In this document: piece after piece, positions 17,178-24,882 of the stretch | How positions within the stretch are numbered: the first letter of the stretch is position 1 | How the letters are laid out: each line of letters begins with the position of its first letter | NCBI RefSeq assembly: GCF_017347585.1 | Contig: NZ_AP024480.1 | Coordinates: 2,271,501-2,335,500 of the forward strand | Reading direction: 5' to 3' | Length of the DNA stretch: 64,000 nucleotides | Origin: Caldicellulosiruptor diazotrophicus | GTDB lineage: Bacteria; Bacillota; Thermoanaerobacteria; Caldicellulosiruptorales; Caldicellulosiruptoraceae | The notes under the pieces: model-generated | The model's input: only the letters and a program-made list of their open reading frames with translations | Told to the model about the DNA's origin: nothing | Databases searched by the model: none | Made by a program: the position numbers and the translations under genes

Positions 17178-18800
17178 GTGAAGGTTTTGCTTTGCCAGAT
17201 AAATCCTATTGTTGGAGACATTGAAGGCAACACAAAAAAGATAATAAGAATTATAAAATCCCACAGAGACGCAAAAATTCTTATATTTCCGGAACTTGCA
17301 ATCTGCGGATATCCTCCAAAAGACCTCTTGTTTCAAAAAGACTTTATAGAGGCTGCTTATAATGCAATAGAAAAAATTGCAAAAGAAGTGGAAGACAGTT
17401 TTGTTATTGTCGGTAGCCCAACAAAGAGTCATCATGTTTCGAAACTTTTCAATAGTGCTGTTATCTTCCATCAAGGCAGGATTGAAAAGATTATACACAA
17501 AACTCTTTTACCCTCTTATGATGTTTTTGACGAAAACAGATATTTTATACCAAGCCCTGCAAGAGAGGTTGTGACTATTGAAGGGATAAACTTCGGCATA
17601 AGCATATGTGAGGATATTTGGAATATAAACAACGATGAAAATGCAATGTACGACATAAACGTGCTCGATGAGCTTTGTCAAAAGGGTGCAAAGGTGTTTA
17701 TAAACCTTTCAGCATCACCTTATCACTACACAAAACTTGAAACTCAGAGGCTAAAAGTTTTGAAAGAGGCTGCAACAAAGTATGGCACTGCAGTTATATA
17801 TGTGAATCAGGTTGGTGGAAACGATGAGCTGATTTTTGATGGAAACAGCGTTGTTATAAGTTCAGATGGCAAGCTTGTTGCAAAAGCAAAAGAATTTGAA
17901 GAGGACATATTGGAAATTGAGCTTGAAAAGATTGATGAGATGCCTGGAATTAAAATACACGAAGACATCTCGTGGATTAAAAAAGCGCTGGTGCTTGGAA
18001 TAAGAGATTATTTTGAAAAGACAGGAATAACCAAGAAGGCAGTAGTGGGTCTTTCTGGAGGAATTGACTCGTCAGTTGTTTGCTGTTTGGCAGTTGAGGC
18101 ACTGGGAAGAGAAAATGTGCTTGGTGTTGCCATGCCATCGAGATATTCTTCAGAGCACAGTTTAAAAGATGCAAAAAGCTTAGCAGAAAACCTCGGCATA
18201 GAATTTAGAGTTTACTCAATTGAAGAGCCGTTTAAAAGCTATCTTAAAATGTTCAATGGGAGCGAAGTTGCTCTGCAGGACTTGGCAGAAGAAAATATCC
18301 AAGCGCGAATTCGCGGAAATATCCTCATGTTTATATCAAACAGGGAAAACCGGCTTGTTCTGACAACAGGGAACAAGTCAGAGCTTGCAGTTGGATACTG
18401 CACGCTTTACGGTGATATGGCAGGCGGGCTTGCAGTTATATCAGATTTGCCAAAAATGCTTGTGTATGAGCTTGCAAGGTATATAAACAGAGAAAGAGAA
18501 ATAATACCTCACAACGTTTTAGTAAAACCACCATCTGCAGAGCTCAGACCCAACCAAAAAGACCAGGATACTCTCCCACCGTATGAGGTGCTTGATCCAA
18601 TACTTATTGCATATATAGAAGAGCAAAAGAGCATAGAAGAAATTGTAGAAATGGGATACCCAAAAGATCTTGTACTTAAAGTAATAAAGATGGTGGAAAG
18701 AGCAGAATATAAGCGAAAACAGGCAGCACCAGGCCTGAAAGTAACATCAAAAGCGTTTGGTTTTGGCAGGCGCATGCCAATTGTCCAAAGGTGGGTGTAG
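17178..18800 (+). CDS. nadE: Glutamine-dependent NAD(+) synthetase
   Basis: This is a 540-aa two-domain enzyme. The N-terminal nitrilase-like glutaminase has the catalytic triad Glu in IFPELAICGY, Lys in IHKTLLPSYDVFDE and Cys in GISICEDIWN. The C-terminal synthetase has the ATP pyrophosphatase loop VVGLSGGIDSS, and later TTGNKSELAVGYCTLYGD. It converts deamido-NAD to NAD with ammonia channelled from glutamine, the last step of NAD synthesis. I prefer GTG 17178 as start, after AAGGTGG with five-base spacing; GTG 17169 is an in-frame alternative. Length and motif order are normal for the family. Confidence 0.95.
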   Translation: MKVLLCQINPIVGDIEGNTKKIIRIIKSHRDAKILIFPELAICGYPPKDLLFQKDFIEAAYNAIEKIAKEVEDSFVIVGSPTKSHHVSKLFNSAVIFHQGRIEKIIHKTLLPSYDVFDENRYFIPSPAREVVTIEGINFGISICEDIWNINNDENAMYDINVLDELCQKGAKVFINLSASPYHYTKLETQRLKVLKEAATKYGTAVIYVNQVGGNDELIFDGNSVVISSDGKLVAKAKEFEEDILEIELEKIDEMPGIKIHEDISWIKKALVLGIRDYFEKTGITKKAVVGLSGGIDSSVVCCLAVEALGRENVLGVAMPSRYSSEHSLKDAKSLAENLGIEFRVYSIEEPFKSYLKMFNGSEVALQDLAEENIQARIRGNILMFISNRENRLVLTTGNKSELAVGYCTLYGDMAGGLAVISDLPKMLVYELARYINREREIIPHNVLVKPPSAELRPNQKDQDTLPPYEVLDPILIAYIEEQKSIEEIVEMGYPKDLVLKVIKMVERAEYKRKQAAPGLKVTSKAFGFGRRMPIVQRWV

Positions 18801-18845
18801 ATGATATAAATATAATGTTATTTGTTATGTAAATAATCTTTGATA

Positions 18846-18874
18846 TTGACATTTTTCTTTTTTTTTAATATTAT
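18846..18874 (+). promoter_or_regulatory. Strong sigma-A promoter
   Basis: TTGACA (18846-18851) and TATTAT (18869-18874) are separated by exactly 17 bases. The -10 box lies 42 bases upstream of the SurA-N-like gene. Confidence 0.7.
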
Positions 18875-18915
18875 CAAAGGAGAGGAAATTAGTACAAAGT
18901 TGGAGATTGATAATA

Positions 18916-19629
18916 ATGAAAAGAAAAAGTATCAATATATTGGTATTTGTGGTTTTAATAATAACAATTGCTGGTGGAATTTTGCTAAAAAAAACTGTTC
19001 TTTCAGGTGAAGACAGTCTAAGCTATACAGTTAAAAAAACATTGGAAATAGAAAAGAGTAATAATAGCGACATTATTGCTAAGGTTGATGGTATTCCTAT
19101 TTATAAAAAGGATCTTGAAATTGCTGAACTGTATGAAAAGCTTCGATTTGATAATCTGGCAAAATTAGGAGCTATAACTAAACAAAATACTTTAGTTACT
19201 CCTTATCAAAAAACTAAAAAAGAACTTCTCAATGAACTCATCGAAAGAAAAGCCTTAATGGAATCTGCAAAGAAAGAAGGATATTTAGTATCAAAGGAAG
19301 AAGCTGAAGCCTACTTTAATAATGTGAAAAAAACAATAGATGATGTTTTAAATGGGAAGATAAAAGGTGATATTGAAAATGCTAAGCAAGCTAAAGAAGT
19401 GTTAGATATGTACAAAACACAGCTTTCTGAAAATGAATTTAATGAAAAAGTCATCAGTGCTTATCAGGAAATATTAACTATAAGCAAATATTTAAATGCA
19501 AAAGTTGATGAATATGTAAAGGAACATCCTAATGCAACACCTGACGAAGTAAAGAAATTCATAAATGATCTTAAAAAGAAAGTTAAATCAAATTCAAAAA
19601 TTGAAATTATAATTTCTGAATTGCAATAA
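18916..19629 (+). CDS. SurA-N-domain-like membrane-anchored chaperone
   Basis: This is a 237-aa protein with an N-terminal signal anchor (about residues 5-24). The following segment, AKVDGIPIYKKDLE, then KELLNELIERKALMESAKKEGYLVS, matches the N-terminal chaperone domain of SurA/PrsA-type proteins. The rest is charged and helical. No parvulin peptidyl-prolyl isomerase domain is present, so it would bind rather than isomerise extracytoplasmic clients. The start chosen is ATG 18916, after GGAG; TTG 18907 is in frame but too close to the site. It has its own promoter and terminator, so it is monocistronic. Confidence 0.75.
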   Translation: MKRKSINILVFVVLIITIAGGILLKKTVLSGEDSLSYTVKKTLEIEKSNNSDIIAKVDGIPIYKKDLEIAELYEKLRFDNLAKLGAITKQNTLVTPYQKTKKELLNELIERKALMESAKKEGYLVSKEEAEAYFNNVKKTIDDVLNGKIKGDIENAKQAKEVLDMYKTQLSENEFNEKVISAYQEILTISKYLNAKVDEYVKEHPNATPDEVKKFINDLKKKVKSNSKIEIIISELQ

Positions 19630-19674
19630 ACATTTTTCCTTTACCTTTTTTTGAAATACAGTCAAAAATAACAG

Positions 19675-19720
19675 AGGGGCCGTCCAAAAAGATATTTGGA
19701 TGACCCCTTTAATTTAACAA
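19675..19720 (+). terminator. Rho-independent terminator after the SurA-N-like gene
   Basis: AGGGGCCGTCCAAA pairs with TTTGGATGACCCCT with one mismatch and one G-T pair, and is followed by TTAATTT. It marks the boundary before the IS607 element. Confidence 0.65.
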
Positions 19721-19836
19721 TATATGGGTTTTCAGTATCACCTACATATTGTAAGATAAAATTTTTAAAACTTTGTTTTTTGACTGCCCTTTTAAAATAT
19801 TTTCTATGCTTATCCCATCAGTAATTTTTAGGTTAT

Positions 19837-19888
19837 GAATAGTGTTTAAAGTATTAAAAACTATTTAAAATTTTGCTAAACACTATTC
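19837..19888 (-). repeat. 12-bp perfect inverted repeat downstream of tnpB
   Basis: GAATAGTGTTTA (19837-19848) is the exact complement of TAAACACTATTC (19877-19888), with a 28-base AT-rich loop. It begins five bases past the tnpB stop codon. It may be part of the right-end guide-RNA (omega RNA) scaffold or a terminator for tnpB. Confidence 0.6.
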
Positions 19889-19892
19889 TTTG

Positions 19893-21098
19893 TTAGGCTA
19901 CATTCAACCTAACTGGGTGTAACCCCACACCCTCTATCCCCTCAGCAAATGCTTCGGGGAATACTTTTCTTATAATGTTATACGCACTGTTTACATCCGC
20001 ATTTATTAATATCCCTTTGTTGCTCCTAAATAAGCCTCTCTTTATTCTTCGACGTGGATTATAATTTATTTCTTTGATTTCTTCTCCATCTAAAAAACTG
20101 CAGCCACTTGTGTAGCTCTCCTCTGTAATTATTACACTAATCCCTTCTTCTTCACACTTATACTTGAGCATATTTACAAACTGATTAAATGGTATAGAAA
20201 CAAAATTTTGATTATTTACTTTGCCAAGCTCTATCTCCTGCTTCCAGTTTGGATTATAACCAACAACAAGGGTGTCTATTTCGTGTTGCTTACACCAGTT
20301 GACTATAAAACGGCTTGCTTTGTGCATAAAATCCTTAATCCTGTTGTTCCTCTTTAAAGTCAACTTCTCTATTCTTTTGCTACTTCCTCTATTGCCTACA
20401 TAACTCATAAGCTGTGCTCTTTTCTTGTTGTAATATTGATTTATTGACTTAATAACTTTGCCATTAATAACAATAGGCTTTATGCCTATGTTATTTACTA
20501 AAGTTACAAAGTTATTAAGCCCTAAATCTATTCCTGCTATCCTCTTTGGTGGTCTTTTTACCTTGGCTATTTCTTTCTCATAAACTATTTCAACTACATA
20601 AATGCTTCCTTTTGGTATTATCCTGACTTCTTTTAATTTGTCTGTTATCCTTGTCTTTAGCTTTAATTCTGTCTTCGGAAAAGTCAAATAACCATTTTTA
20701 ATCTTGCACTGCTGATTTGTAAAAATAGAAATAGCCCTGCCGTCTTTTTTCTTATACTTTGGTAATTTAGGTCTACCCAAAAATTTACTTTTATCTTTGC
20801 CCCATTCTTTCATTGCTTTAAAAAATGACTTCCAGTTTTTATCAAGAAGTCTTAGCACTTGCTGTGAAGTCTGAGCTGGCAGGCTCTTATAACTCTCATG
20901 GTCTTTTAACATTTTGTCAAGTTCTCTGTATCTTATCCACCTGCCACTTTTTATAAATTCCTGTCTTACAGTGTAGTTTGCAAAGTTGTATAAATTCTTT
21001 GCTGCAAAACACACTTTATCACAATAATTCCATAACTCATGGTTCTTGTTTATCTGTATTTGCTCTGTCCTCTTGAGTATTATCTTCAAACACCTCAC
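19893..21098 (-). CDS. tnpB: TnpB, RNA-guided nuclease-type protein of IS607
   Basis: This is a 401-aa OrfB/TnpB protein with an intact reading frame. The split RuvC nuclease has Asp191 in GIDLGLNN, Glu326 or Glu327 in IITEESYTSG and Asp368 in LINADVNSAYNI. The N-terminal helical region precedes it. The four-cysteine zinc finger normally between the last two RuvC motifs is absent: only one Cys (333) is present and the segment reads RRRIKRGLFRSNKG. A zinc-less TnpB subtype with this RIKRGLFRS type of insert is known among clostridial elements. TnpB proteins are RNA-guided DNA nucleases that help maintain their element. The start overlaps the end of the tnpA remnant by about 60 bases. The exact start codon is uncertain (GTG 21098 assumed). 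Confidence 0.88.
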   Translation of the reverse strand: MRCLKIILKRTEQIQINKNHELWNYCDKVCFAAKNLYNFANYTVRQEFIKSGRWIRYRELDKMLKDHESYKSLPAQTSQQVLRLLDKNWKSFFKAMKEWGKDKSKFLGRPKLPKYKKKDGRAISIFTNQQCKIKNGYLTFPKTELKLKTRITDKLKEVRIIPKGSIYVVEIVYEKEIAKVKRPPKRIAGIDLGLNNFVTLVNNIGIKPIVINGKVIKSINQYYNKKRAQLMSYVGNRGSSKRIEKLTLKRNNRIKDFMHKASRFIVNWCKQHEIDTLVVGYNPNWKQEIELGKVNNQNFVSIPFNQFVNMLKYKCEEEGISVIITEESYTSGCSFLDGEEIKEINYNPRRRIKRGLFRSNKGILINADVNSAYNIIRKVFPEAFAEGIEGVGLHPVRLNVA

Positions 21099-21647
21099 TT
21101 TCTAAAAGCTTTCTTATTTTTTGAATTTTTCTTTTGCTATAAAATTTCATACTGTAACAGTAGAGCAAACTTATAATTTCTTCAATTATTTCCTGAGAAT
21201 CAAGCTTCTTGCTTCCAACTTCCGATGCAACTACTATTTCAGTGTTAAATTTTCTAAATAAGCGTTTAAACAATTCAAATCCCACTCTGCTCAACCTATC
21301 TTTATAGGCTATAACAACCCTTTGTACCTTACCTGCAAGAATATCTATCGGGCATTTTAAAAAATTCATTTCTTTTTTCAAAGCTAATTCCCCATGCTTG
21401 TTCAGAGAATACTCCGTGTATTTTATAGCCACTATTAAAACAAAACTGTTTTAATAATTCAATTTGATTTTCTAAATCCCTCTTTTGTTTTGGAGTTGAA
21501 ACCCTTGCATAAATAGTTGTAATCATAAAATCCATTTGGCATAACCGTTACTTTTATTTTCCCTTCTTTTACATACTTAGTTAGGGTTGGTCTTGATATT
21601 TTTAATAATTCCAGAACTTCTTTTGCTTTCATATTTATATCATCCAT
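21037..21647 (-). pseudogene. tnpA: IS607 TnpA serine recombinase, frameshifted and internally deleted
   Basis: Three frames together encode the family. From 21647, a MerR-like helix-turn-helix (KAKEVLELLKISRPTLTKYV) runs to about 21530. From about 21535 in another frame comes the resolvase core with YARVSTPKQ, carrying the catalytic Ser, and LENQIELLKQF. A third frame from about 21375 continues with VQRVVIAYKDRLSRVGFELF and FNTEIVVASE. The linker between HTH and catalytic core is shorter than in intact relatives, implying a small deletion, and a one-base indel near 21345-21355 causes the second shift. The protein cannot be made intact. TnpB directly follows and overlaps. Confidence 0.85.
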
Positions 21648-21720
21648 AAATACTATAGCACAATTTAGAAGCCAGGCAAATATATTTTATCTAAAATTTT
21701 AATATGTTTAAAACCGTTTA

Positions 21721-22659
21721 TTAATTTTTGCTACCATATATTCTCACAAAACCTTTTAGGCTTGTTATCTCAATAGTATTTCCCCCTGAATCAAGGTCTA
21801 TATAGTAGCTGTTTCCTGTTTTTGTAAGATCAAAGTCAGATTTCACTTTCCCTTTTGCCAATATCTTAACCTTTGCTTTAACATCTTTCCCAACAGCAAA
21901 ATTAATGTCTCCTTCACCCACATTCAAAAAAGATGAATTGGCATATCCACTTACCTTCTCTATCTTAGCTATAACATTTCCTTTTGTTGTTGAAACTTTG
22001 AAACTACCCGTTTTTTCAATTTTAAGATTTATGTTTCCTTTGCCATTGTTAATTGTAAAATCTCCACTGACATAGTCAAGTTTTATATTACCTTCACCAT
22101 TTTTAATGTCAAGCACTGTTTCTGTATTTGTCACTTCAATATCTCCCACACCATTTACTATGTAAAAAGAGCCACCTTTAACATCTGAGATACTTACACT
22201 TCCACTGTTGTTTTGAACGACTACTTTGCATTCCTGCGGCAAAAAAATCTCAAATTTAAATTCCTTCTTTGGATTTGAAACTTTGTTTGCTAACACTGCT
22301 TCAGAAGTTGCATATGCTCTTGCTTTTATATATACCCTGTCTATCTCATTTTCTATGCTTAAATCCATGTCATCAAAAATCTTTTGCAGTTGAGTTTTAT
22401 CAAGGTCTTTGACATTATTGCCACTTTCATTATATCTCCATATCACTTTTTTGATATATCTAATAGCAATATCAGACGTAGCCTTCCCCCTGATAACAAT
22501 AAAAGAGCTGTCACAGTCAATGACAAAAGCTTTTCCTCTATAACCTAAAACCTTCCACCTTCCTTCCTGGGAATACTCTTTCGTCTTTGTTTTTTGAGGT
22601 GCGCAAGCAACCAGCATCAAAAGAATTGCCAAAAAAACGATTGCGAGTTTTAACTTCAT
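21721..22659 (-). CDS. DUF4097 (adhesin-like beta-repeat) lipoprotein
   Basis: This is a 312-aa lipoprotein with a signal peptide ending in LMLVAC. Residues from about 60 onward form a repetitive beta structure, with recurring motifs such as GSVSISDV, GDIEVTNTE, GNIKLDYVSG and GNINLKIEKTG, each about 20 residues apart. This is the pattern of DUF4097 proteins, which fold as right-handed beta-solenoids on the cell surface. The function is unknown in the family; roles in envelope-stress signalling have been suggested because of frequent linkage to PspC-type genes. Here a PspA gene lies about 5 kb away rather than adjacent. It abuts the IS607 element at its 3' end. Confidence 0.75.
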   Translation of the reverse strand: MKLKLAIVFLAILLMLVACAPQKTKTKEYSQEGRWKVLGYRGKAFVIDCDSSFIVIRGKATSDIAIRYIKKVIWRYNESGNNVKDLDKTQLQKIFDDMDLSIENEIDRVYIKARAYATSEAVLANKVSNPKKEFKFEIFLPQECKVVVQNNSGSVSISDVKGGSFYIVNGVGDIEVTNTETVLDIKNGEGNIKLDYVSGDFTINNGKGNINLKIEKTGSFKVSTTKGNVIAKIEKVSGYANSSFLNVGEGDINFAVGKDVKAKVKILAKGKVKSDFDLTKTGNSYYIDLDSGGNTIEITSLKGFVRIYGSKN

Positions 22660-22795
22660 AAAAATCCCCCTTGAGTTTTCGAAAAAAGAGAAGATCTAAA
22701 AACAATTTTTATATAGAAATTTTATAATAAATACATCTTTTTGTATACTACCCAAAAGCCAAATTTGTAAAGGTTGTTTAAAATCTCAAGGGGTT

Positions 22796-23401
22796 CTATT
22801 GTGAAATCTCTACAGTCCATGCACATTCTTCTTTTCTGTTAATAAACACATAAAGTTTATTACCATCTCTTTCTACAACCTGTGCACTGAAATCAGTATT
22901 TTGAAGGCAAAGCTTTGTAAAATAGTCCACAATAATATGTTTTGCCACATTTGTATTTTGAAAAATTTTCTCTACAAGACAATCAATATATATCTGGTCA
23001 TTTTGAAAGAGAATTTTATCACACAGACCTATTTGATCTTTTACATCTACTATATTCTCTTTATTAATAGAAGACATAATCAAAACCTCTGGACTTCTAT
23101 ACTGTCCAAACCTGTATTTTTTTGTATTCACAATAGATGTTATGTACATTTTATTGAAGACTTCATTTTTCGAAAGCTTGTAAGCAAGCCAAAGGTCATG
23201 GTTTGCAATGTATGTTTTTTGAGTATCCACACTTACCGCAATCCAGTCTGCTGCTATATGCTCAGGTGTCAAAAATCCTGATATGCACTTGACATATACG
23301 CCCCACATTCCGATTTTCTTGTTATAATCCTTTTCTATATTTATCCCATTTTCAAGTATCATCTTTTTCTTGTTCGGTTCTACTGGTATATAGACAATCA
23401 C
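22796..23401 (-). CDS. Hypothetical protein, 201 aa
   Basis: I do not recognise this protein. The start is set at GTG 23401 (MIVYIPVEPNKKK), eight bases after GGAGGG; the open frame extends upstream inside the previous gene without support. It then overlaps the end of the upstream gene by 50 bases, so translation is likely coupled. The sequence is soluble, mixed alpha/beta, with an HDLWLAYKLSKNE segment and several isolated cysteines. No catalytic motif is clear. The overlap with the DHPS-N-like gene suggests the two products act together. Confidence 0.6.
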   Translation of the reverse strand: MIVYIPVEPNKKKMILENGINIEKDYNKKIGMWGVYVKCISGFLTPEHIAADWIAVSVDTQKTYIANHDLWLAYKLSKNEVFNKMYITSIVNTKKYRFGQYRSPEVLIMSSINKENIVDVKDQIGLCDKILFQNDQIYIDCLVEKIFQNTNVAKHIIVDYFTKLCLQNTDFSAQVVERDGNKLYVFINRKEECAWTVEISQ

Positions 23402-23753
23402 GTTCAAATCCCTCCACAATCTTTTGTATTTTGTCTGAAAGTTCCTTAAGTTTAAAAGGCTGTTTTTTAAGCTTTTCACAAAGCATTTTAAGCTGCAGAA
23501 CATTCCCAAACACCAAACAGTCACTTTTTTGGACTGAGTGGTCTATAGAACCTTTGTTGACAACAGCGTCTGAACCAATGGAAAGCATTGTCTGTTTTAT
23601 TATATTTGCCTGTGTAGGTGTCAGGTCCTCTATGTATATGTGAAGATATATCATTTTCCTAAGAAGATATTCTTTAGCATATCTGTCAGGCCCAACTTTT
23701 TCAATATACTTTTTTAACTTTTCAATATTATTTTCCACTAAATAACAGTTCAA
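23352..23753 (-). CDS. Free-standing homologue of the clostridial DHPS N-terminal domain
   Basis: This is a 133-aa protein starting at TTG 23753 after AAAGGAG. The segment QANIIKQTMLSIGSDAVVNKG, then SDCLVFGNVLQLKMLCEKLK with QPFKLKEL, closely resembles the N-terminal extension found before the catalytic barrel in many clostridial dihydropteroate synthases. I recall that extension as containing NILKQEMLS-GG-AAV and LLMGT...L..KLK.QPFGLKE. Here it stands alone with no FolP barrel. The window's real folP (31532-32662) carries its own, more divergent version. The next gene overlaps it by 50 bases. The role is unknown; it is a candidate regulatory or ligand-binding module. Confidence 0.6.
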   Translation of the reverse strand: MNCYLVENNIEKLKKYIEKVGPDRYAKEYLLRKMIYLHIYIEDLTPTQANIIKQTMLSIGSDAVVNKGSIDHSVQKSDCLVFGNVLQLKMLCEKLKKQPFKLKELSDKIQKIVEGFERDCLYTSRTEQEKDDT

Positions 23754-23793
23754 GGTAAATTTCTCCTTTCTAAAATTTGCACTATATTTTCTA

Positions 23794-24882
23794 CTACTTA
23801 TATTTTAACCTACAAATCTTAACATTTTGATAGTAATAAAGAAGAATTTGTTTATAATTTTTCCCTTGGCGAGCAAGGTAATTTGCTCCCCACTGGCTCA
23901 TTCCAAGGCCATGTCCATATCCTCTTGTTTTGATTCTCAACCCTCTGTTATCAGGGTAAACCCAAAATTCTGTAGAATAAAGTCCAAAGATACTCCTAAA
24001 TTGATCTCCACTCAAAATTATATTTCCAATTTTAATAGATTTTACTCTTTGTGTAGGTGTCCTTTCAACAACCTTTATCTGGGTAGATTTATTTTGTGTG
24101 TCTACCATCAATCCGGGAAAATATTTTTTTAATCTTTTCAGCAACTCGTTATAGGTAAAATAAAATTCACCGGAAAATTTAGGACAACCTTCTTCACCGC
24201 GGCTTACAACACTTTTCAAGTACGGAATTTCTTCTTTAAACACCTCTTTGGCATCTTCAGTCTTCCCACCAGATGCAGCATGATATAGGCTATCGATAAT
24301 TTCACCTCTGTACACAAGTACCTGTCCTTTTGTTTCTTCTACTGCTTTGCGTATTTTGTTGTAGTACTTTTCAAAATTTTTGCCCCACCTTTGTTTCATC
24401 TCACCTTTATCAATATATGCTTGGCAGTGAGAAAAATCATCGCAAAGGTAAACTTTTTTATTTTCATATCCTTTGTGAAAAGCTTTGGTTACAATTTTCT
24501 TTGCAGCATATGTCCTCGAAGCAACTGCTTGGGCTTTCAAAGCCTCTATGTTAAAGTCGGCAGGCATCTCTGCTGCTACAACGCCTATAACATATTCTTC
24601 AAGAGAAATTTTTTCTATTTTGTTTTTATTTTTTCTAAGAAGATTTATATAAATATTATCTTTTTGGTTTTTGGGTTTCATGTTTGAATATACAATTTGA
24701 TTATCTCTTTCTTGCACAATATCATACTTTTCCTTCTGTACACTTTTAAAGTCATTGAGTTTTACCTCTGTAACAATATTTATAATCAATAGAATAGCCA
24801 ATGCCATCAGCATTAGAATTGTATCCAGACAAAAGAAATTATGTTTTTTCTTACTCACCTTTTTTTTCAAGTTCACCCCCAA
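23794..24882 (-). CDS. spoIID: SpoIID/LytB-domain protein (stage II sporulation protein D)
   Basis: This is a protein of about 362 aa with one N-terminal membrane anchor (about residues 21-40) and an extracytoplasmic SpoIID domain. Family landmarks are VVAAEMPADFNIEALKAQAVASRTYA, the DFSHCQAYID segment, YHAASGGKTEDAKEVF, SRGEEGCP and the C-terminal GYGHGLGMSQWGAN. SpoIID is a lytic transglycosylase that strips peptidoglycan during engulfment of the forespore. The start is uncertain: TTG 24882, GTG 24876 and GTG 24858 are in frame, all overlapping or abutting the end of spoIIE. It is co-transcribed with spoIIE. Confidence 0.88.
   Translation of the reverse strand: MGVNLKKKVSKKKHNFFCLDTILMLMALAILLIINIVTEVKLNDFKSVQKEKYDIVQERDNQIVYSNMKPKNQKDNIYINLLRKNKNKIEKISLEEYVIGVVAAEMPADFNIEALKAQAVASRTYAAKKIVTKAFHKGYENKKVYLCDDFSHCQAYIDKGEMKQRWGKNFEKYYNKIRKAVEETKGQVLVYRGEIIDSLYHAASGGKTEDAKEVFKEEIPYLKSVVSRGEEGCPKFSGEFYFTYNELLKRLKKYFPGLMVDTQNKSTQIKVVERTPTQRVKSIKIGNIILSGDQFRSIFGLYSTEFWVYPDNRGLRIKTRGYGHGLGMSQWGANYLARQGKNYKQILLYYYQNVKICRLKYK

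Larger units (their letters stand above)
19714..21720 (-). mobile_element. IS607-type insertion sequence with degenerate tnpA and intact tnpB
   Basis: The order tnpA (MerR-like HTH plus serine recombinase) then overlapping tnpB is diagnostic of the IS607 family. IS607 elements lack terminal inverted repeats and leave no clear target duplication, so I can only bracket the ends: they lie between the upstream gene's terminator and the stop codon of the DUF4097 gene. The recombinase is broken, so the copy should not move unless helped in trans. Confidence 0.75.

Noticed and set aside
19675-19720. Terminal inverted repeat of the insertion sequence
   Set aside because: IS607 elements have no terminal inverted repeats, and no matching repeat was found at the other end; a terminator explains it better.
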